Both the position numbers and the translations under genes were made by a program. Shown here one piece after another: positions 6,467-9,143 of a stretch of 9,143 bases of DNA. Below the pieces are notes generated by a model, which did no database searches, was not told where the DNA came from, and saw only the letters and a list, made by a program, of their open reading frames with translations. This DNA is from Candidatus Coatesiibacteriota bacterium (lineage in GTDB: Bacteria; B130-G9), in assembly GCA_003647755.1 (NCBI GenBank), contig QMNL01000043.1, positions 1 to 9,143 on the forward strand, given 5' to 3'. Positions within the stretch are counted from its first letter, which is position 1, and every line of letters starts with the position of its first letter.

Positions 6467-9143
6467 TCACATCCCGTTTTGCTTTCCGCCGACAGGTCTG
6501 AGCAGGTCCTGGAGTGTCTTGGCAACCTGGTTGCTGATGGTCTGAATCGGCAATGGCCGGACGGTCGGGTTGGACAGGTCTCCATGGACACGGAAATAGG
6601 CTGGGATGAGCGTCTTGTTGCGCTGTGTGATGACCGGCCCCAAGATAGGTATCATGTTGAGGATGTTTCCCGTTGCTGGCATCAGGAAGACGCCGATGGT
6701 CGCATCGATCGTCTCGCGCACCAGGTCAATATCGCAAACGGCGGTTATCTTCATCGAGCTCGCATCCAAGACGAAGTTGCGGGTAGATAGAACGCCTTTG
6801 TCAACTGTTCCGGAGCATTTCAGAAGCTTGTATGGCGTGTTAATGGTTACGAAGTCCCTGAAGTCCATTTTGAGCATTTTGGCCACGTCCAGCAGGGAGA
6901 ATACCTTAGACAGTATTCCGAATTTCTTGATGACGCCGTCCCTCGATTTCAGCTTGAACCGTCCCCTTACGAACTTCAGAAGTTCGTCTGTGTCGCCTCC
7001 ACAGCCCTGAAATCGCCCGGAGACCCTCGCCCTGCCGGTCGCAAGGCCGTCGCCTACGCCCAAGAGGCTCAGGAACTCCTCGAGCTTGACCTTCTTCATC
7101 TTGAAATCGGCCTCAAACGACAGGCCGCACTTCGATAGGAATTGCGACATGAGGTTCAGAGTAAGCTTGCCTTGACAGAACTTCGTCTTGAAGTTCTCGA
7201 TTTTCAGCACGCCGTCTCTGACCGGCACCGTCAAGTCAATCCGGCCAAAATCGTGCTCGCCGACCGAGAAATCGCCGATGCTCAGCGAGGCATCCACCGT
7301 TCCATGGCCAATGAAGGGAAGGTCCCCAAACTGGCGGAGGTCGGTTGGTTCTGTCCGTGCGGGCCCGGATCTCATCCCGACAGTTTTGGCCAACTCGGAT
7401 TCTGGTCTAGATAAAGCGCGGACGAAGTCCTCCGTATTGAGCCTCGGCGATTTGATTCTCACTTGGAGAACGTCATCTGCAAAACTGCCACGAGCCGCGA
7501 GCGAAACCCGCGATTGGCCTACCTTGATAGTCAAGTTGTCAACGGCTAGACGCGCGGGGGAGAGGTCGAGAGAGCCATTTATGTCAGTGAATTGCTGGCC
7601 AGCTCCGACCAATCCGAGACTGACGGCTTTTGGACGCAGTTGCGAGTAGATCGTAGCGCCGTTAGGAACTTTGGGCCCGAGCTCGCCCTTTGCGCTCAGG
7701 ATGAGCTCACCCGCGGCAGAGTTGGGGTCGAGTGCGGCGAAGAGTCGCGAGATGTCGGTCACCCTAACCGGCCCCCGAGCGACCTTGAACTCAAGCTGAG
7801 GCTGTGCGGGGTCCAATGCCCCCGTGACCTTCAGCACCGAGGACCCAAGCTGCACACTACCTCGTATTTGGCTGAGGCGAGCGAGCTTTTCAAGCCTCGC
7901 TGCGAGCGTGATCGCAAGCTTCGCTTGCTCAGGCTTGAATCGGATGTCGCCCCACGAGACCTGGCCTCTGGGTGAAACGTGCACATCAAGGGCAAGATCG
8001 TCTAGGTTGCCTGAGGCGCTAAGCTGGACTTTGGGGGATCTTGTCCAGGAGAGTTCCTGAAGGAAGGTGGCGCCGAATATTCTTCTCAAGTCAGAGACTA
8101 GCGGTCTGGTCGAGAGGTGCACATCCACCAAGGTCTTTTCCCACTGTTCGGTTTCAAAGCCGGCGAAGAGAGGTCCCTCCGCCCGGCCCCGGAGCTCAAA
8201 CCGGCTCTGGCCGAGCGCACCAGTGAGCCGCTCTACGTGAAGTCTGTCTTTGGCGAGCGAAATTTTGCCGGAGAGGTGGGACACGGCGAGGGCCAGGTCT
8301 TGATGCAATAGCTGCATCTCCTTGACAGCAACCGAGCCACCGAGCTTCACATCTTGCGGGTTGGCCAGCGGGAAGTTCGCAGTGGCCTCGAACTTCGCCT
8401 CACCGGCAACGAAATTGAGCTTTTGGGCCGCTGTCCTCAACCTGTCAGGCGTCATTTGGGCAGCAAGTAGCTTGTTTATCGTCCCTCCATCTGTCGTCAA
8501 GGCAACGCCAACTTGGCACAAGTGCGATGAGGACTGTTGGCTGGGAAGCCCCGCCTCTTTGGCCCGCACGCCTTCTGGGAAGGCCCTGAACCAGCCGGCG
8601 AGCGTGCCCTTCAGATCAGATTTGGGCAGGGCAGGGCAGAACCTTGCGAGCTTGGAGACGTCTGTCTCGCCCAGGTAAGCGGAGATGTCCCAGCCGGGCG
8701 ATCCAATGTGCGAGATCTCGCCTGAAAGCTGCCCAGCTGCATCCCCGATCGCAACCTGCGCCTGCTTCAGCGAGAGTTCGTCAATGCCCTTTGTCGTTGC
8801 CGAGGCCTTCAAAAAGCAGCTTATTCCCGCCTTCTTTTTGAACCACTTATCATAGCTGATTTCGTGCTCCGAAAGGTCGGTCTTCAGCGAAAGGTCTAGC
8901 TTATCGTAGCTGCCTTCGGCTTTGGTCTCTAAAACAGCAGCAGGACCATTGATAGAAAGCGAGTCCAGGCCAGCCGCGTTCAGAAGATTATGAACCAATT
9001 CTTCACTGGCGTGGAGACTTGTATCCACCGTGAGCAAAGCCGAGTCAGAAAAGGGGTCAGCAATCTTCGCCGATGCCCTGACAACGGATTGGCCGTTCAG
9101 GCTGGCGGATGCTTCGAACTCCGCCAATCGGGGAGAGAGCGTT
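6467..9143 (-). CDS. AsmA/YhdP-like envelope protein, N-terminus outside the window (partial)
   Basis: The frame is open to the right edge, giving 891 visible residues. A TTG at 9127 could be read as a start, but the codons before it (T-L-S-P-R) continue the same kind of sequence and no ribosome site precedes it, so the gene is treated as 5'-truncated. The protein is a long run of alternating beta-strand segments such as KLDLSLKTDL, RFELRGRAEG and TVDASLSIGDF, as in AsmA-like proteins that form elongated lipid-binding beta grooves. The AsmA-like C-terminal region is at visible residues about 726-865: RGRFKLKSRDGVIKKFG, then a helix, MIPILGP (830-836) and the closing GDLSNPTVRPLP (854-865). 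Relatives (YhdP, TamB, YdbH) are anchored in the inner membrane and move phospholipid to the outer membrane. An N-terminal membrane anchor would be expected beyond 9143. The call is firm at superfamily level and not at orthologue level. Confidence 0.85.
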   Translation of the reverse strand, partial: TLSPRLAEFEASASLNGQSVVRASAKIADPFSDSALLTVDTSLHASEELVHNLLNAAGLDSLSINGPAAVLETKAEGSYDKLDLSLKTDLSEHEISYDKWFKKKAGISCFLKASATTKGIDELSLKQAQVAIGDAAGQLSGEISHIGSPGWDISAYLGETDVSKLARFCPALPKSDLKGTLAGWFRAFPEGVRAKEAGLPSQQSSSHLCQVGVALTTDGGTINKLLAAQMTPDRLRTAAQKLNFVAGEAKFEATANFPLANPQDVKLGGSVAVKEMQLLHQDLALAVSHLSGKISLAKDRLHVERLTGALGQSRFELRGRAEGPLFAGFETEQWEKTLVDVHLSTRPLVSDLRRIFGATFLQELSWTRSPKVQLSASGNLDDLALDVHVSPRGQVSWGDIRFKPEQAKLAITLAARLEKLARLSQIRGSVQLGSSVLKVTGALDPAQPQLEFKVARGPVRVTDISRLFAALDPNSAAGELILSAKGELGPKVPNGATIYSQLRPKAVSLGLVGAGQQFTDINGSLDLSPARLAVDNLTIKVGQSRVSLAARGSFADDVLQVRIKSPRLNTEDFVRALSRPESELAKTVGMRSGPARTEPTDLRQFGDLPFIGHGTVDASLSIGDFSVGEHDFGRIDLTVPVRDGVLKIENFKTKFCQGKLTLNLMSQFLSKCGLSFEADFKMKKVKLEEFLSLLGVGDGLATGRARVSGRFQGCGGDTDELLKFVRGRFKLKSRDGVIKKFGILSKVFSLLDVAKMLKMDFRDFVTINTPYKLLKCSGTVDKGVLSTRNFVLDASSMKITAVCDIDLVRETIDATIGVFLMPATGNILNMIPILGPVITQRNKTLIPAYFRVHGDLSNPTVRPLPIQTISNQVAKTLQDLLRPVGGKQNGM

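Noticed and set aside
6448..6470. Possible intrinsic terminator after the AsmA-like gene
   Set aside because: Only a 4-bp GGGC/GCCC stem is available and no T run follows on the minus strand.
9104..9127. TTG at 9127 as the start of the AsmA-like gene
   Set aside because: The frame remains open to the window edge, no ribosome site precedes it, and an AsmA-like protein would need an N-terminal membrane anchor that is absent here.
1..9143. Mobile element, defence system or CRISPR array
   Set aside because: I saw no transposase, integrase, nuclease, reverse transcriptase, long terminal inverted repeats or regularly spaced repeats; all large frames belong to housekeeping or envelope-type families or to HEAT repeats.

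Overview
The window looks like an ordinary chromosomal stretch from a Gram-negative (diderm) bacterium, probably an environmental or uncultured lineage that I cannot place further. The diderm inference rests on an AsmA/YhdP-like envelope protein and a Tat-exported lipoprotein. Base composition looks moderately GC-rich by eye. I see no tRNA, rRNA, CRISPR array, transposase, integrase or phage gene.

Four large genes lie on the minus strand. In transcription order (right to left) they are: (1) a long AsmA-like protein, 5' end cut by the window edge (6467-9143); (2) a 333-residue zinc-dependent medium-chain alcohol dehydrogenase (5279-6280); (3) a 717-725-residue Tat-exported lipoprotein of the alkaline phosphatase/nucleotide pyrophosphatase superfamily, starting directly on the dehydrogenase stop codon (3101-5278); and, after a 338-bp gap, (4) an 863-residue HEAT-repeat protein with a degenerate response-regulator receiver fold at its N-terminus (171-2762). 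A short plus-strand reading frame at the left edge (1-66) is probably the C-terminal tail of a convergent gene.

The dehydrogenase and phosphohydrolase almost certainly share a transcript. The AsmA-like gene is 186 bp upstream with no clear terminator between, so it may belong to the same unit. Two of the three proteins act in the envelope (lipid handling, and an exported phosphoester hydrolase). The dehydrogenase looks cytoplasmic and its link to them is unclear. The HEAT/pseudo-receiver gene has its own leader with a strong ribosome binding site, a small hairpin and a weak promoter candidate, so it is probably expressed separately.

The points most worth a second look are the receiver domain lacking its phosphoacceptor fused to a HEAT solenoid, the coiled-coil insert in the phosphohydrolase, and the palindrome-rich 338-bp gap. 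I do not see convincing evidence for a wholly new multi-gene system.
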